Under the pieces are notes generated by a model that saw only the letters and a program-made list of their open reading frames with translations, did not search any database and was not told the DNA's origin. This document shows, piece after piece, positions 30,871 through 31,649 of a DNA stretch of 31,649 nt. A program made the translations under genes and the position numbers. Location of the stretch: NCBI GenBank assembly GCA_934162285.1, contig CAKPHY010000020.1, positions 1 through 31,649 on the forward strand, written 5' to 3'. Within the stretch, counting starts at the first letter, position 1, and the number at the start of each line of letters is the position of its first letter. This DNA is from an uncultured Bacilli bacterium. Its GTDB lineage: Bacteria; Bacillota_I; Bacilli_A; RF39; UBA660.

Positions 30871-31509
30871 TTAATCACAACCACTTCTTAAAATATTTTT
30901 AACAGCATAAGCACTATCTGCTGTATAAACGACTCTAAAGTCTTTTTTATTATTCAAAATATCATCTAAAGTTACTTTTGATTCAAAATATTCATCATAA
31001 TATGTAATTTTAACATTACCTCTATTTACTTTATAATCATTTATTAAATTTGTTAATTCTTCATTTGAAGAACCACAATAATAAGAAACTATTTCTGTTT
31101 CAATTATAGGAGTATTTGTATTATACTCTTTTTCTGTCACTTTTGTTCCTGAAGTTTCTAAAACTTCATAAGTATAATTTTTACTTTCCTTATGAATTCT
31201 TAAAAGCATATCATTTGGTAAAAGTGTTTCGGTTCTAGGATCTTTAATATCTAAAGCTAAATAATTTTCAATCTTTAGTTGATAAAGGCTCAAAAAAATG
31301 TCATCACCAACATTTTTAATTTTACTATTTATATTTGATACGGCATATTTTTTTAATGAAGCTTTTATGGAATCTAATTGGGCAACATAAAGTTCATTTT
31401 TACCACTATTGATTGAATTTTCAACAATGGGAATAATAATCATTCCTAAAACTGACAAAATTATTAAAACTGCCGTCAATTCAACAAGTGTAAATCCATT
31501 TTTTTTCAA
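30871..31509 (-). CDS. Type IV prepilin-like (pseudopilin) protein
   Basis: The 212-residue protein opens with a prepilin leader and cleavage site, MKKNG/FTLVELTAVLIILSV, with Glu5 of the mature form. A long hydrophobic helix is followed by a polar helix and a small head with YQLKIENYLALDIKDP and later YYCGSSNEEL. The start is TTG at 31509, with AAGGTGAT five bases before it and a TTGAAA/TATTAT promoter. No pilus assembly genes are in view. The head pattern is shared in outline with the anchored proteins at 3899-4999 and 12176-13990. Confidence 0.88.
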   Translation of the reverse strand: MKKNGFTLVELTAVLIILSVLGMIIIPIVENSINSGKNELYVAQLDSIKASLKKYAVSNINSKIKNVGDDIFLSLYQLKIENYLALDIKDPRTETLLPNDMLLRIHKESKNYTYEVLETSGTKVTEKEYNTNTPIIETEIVSYYCGSSNEELTNLINDYKVNRGNVKITYYDEYFESKVTLDDILNNKKDFRVVYTADSAYAVKNILRSGCD

Positions 31510-31526
31510 ATAGTATCACCTTCTAT

Positions 31527-31555
31527 ATAATAACATATTTAAAGTAGTATTTCAA
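31527..31555 (-). promoter_or_regulatory. Promoter of the prepilin gene
   Basis: On the minus strand TTGAAA (31550-31555), a 17-base spacer and TATTAT (31527-31532), with TG before the -10. Confidence 0.6.
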
Positions 31556-31610
31556 ATAAAAAAAGAAAAAACCAGCTCTAAGGAGTAAAATTTATTCGCA
31601 ATAAAATATT

Positions 31611-31619
31611 TGATATAAT
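31611..31619 (+). promoter_or_regulatory. Extended -10 promoter of a plus-strand gene at the right edge
   Basis: TGATATAAT reads to the right, with a weak TTTATT -35 at 31591-31596. It is divergent from the prepilin promoter. Confidence 0.5.
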
Positions 31620-31641
31620 TAAAAAAAGGTAGTTGGTTATT

Positions 31642-31649
31642 GTGAATCG
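31642..31649 (+). CDS. Possible start of a plus-strand gene running off the right edge
   Basis: GTG at 31642 is preceded by AAAGGTAG and the extended -10 box at 31611-31619. Only two codons and part of a third are inside the window, so no product can be named. Confidence 0.3.

Noticed and set aside
1..31649. CRISPR array, rRNA genes, complete insertion sequence or prophage
   Set aside because: No regularly spaced repeats, rRNA-like high-GC blocks, transposase frames or phage structural genes are seen.

Overview
The window is very AT-rich, densely packed bacterial DNA. All but three complete genes lie on the minus strand. Gene order and protein families (yqfC-yqfD-ybeY-cdd-era-yqzL-recO, rimM-trmD-rplS, MurT/GatD relatives, VanZ, DUF1846, a prepilin) point to a low-GC Bacillota, probably an uncultured gut lineage near RF39 or Erysipelotrichales; that placement is inference. 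TGG is the Trp codon and TGA is used as a stop, so the code looks standard. Most ribosome binding sites are the 3'-shifted form GGTGAT, 3 to 5 bases before ATG, TTG or GTG.

Left edge (1-1785): start of a DUF3781-type gene, a GNAT acetyltransferase, a structured intergenic stretch, a truncated and twice-frameshifted AbiEii-type nucleotidyltransferase toxin gene, and a candidate ~120-nt small RNA with its own promoter and terminator. 1786-7629: a CDF cation exporter, a PAP2 phosphatase, a membrane-anchored surface protein with two tandem promoters, an Smr protein overlapping a PfkB sugar kinase, two small membrane proteins and a degenerate CYTH-like protein. 7738-9207 (+) is a DUF1846 protein.

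9227-16344: an envelope cluster. It holds a GT2 glycosyltransferase translationally coupled to galE, a secreted protein with a VirB2-like two-helix end, a 604-residue anchored protein with Ig-like repeats and a double-psi-barrel-like end, two related glycine-zipper membrane proteins with lysine-rich tails, and a TupA-like ATP-grasp protein. 16345-20842: an accessory island with a DUF2828 vWA protein (Ro60-like architecture), a small HTH-like protein, and a RloB/RloA pair (the AbiL-type phage defence architecture), in separately promoted or terminated units.

20876-25734: a conserved housekeeping block, recO-yqzL-era-cdd-ybeY-vanZ-yqfD-yqfC, plus a STAS-like gene. It lacks the phoH, pgpH and dgkA usual in Bacillus. 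Divergent from it is a plus-strand pair recognisable as MurT and GatD, but the Mur-ligase P-loop and zinc ribbon and the GatD catalytic Cys and His are gone. This pseudoenzyme pair is the most striking item in the window. 27540-31509: signal peptidase I, rplS with its own promoter and leader, an unknown gene, trmD-rimM, a SpoU methyltransferase and a prepilin. A plus-strand gene begins at the right edge.
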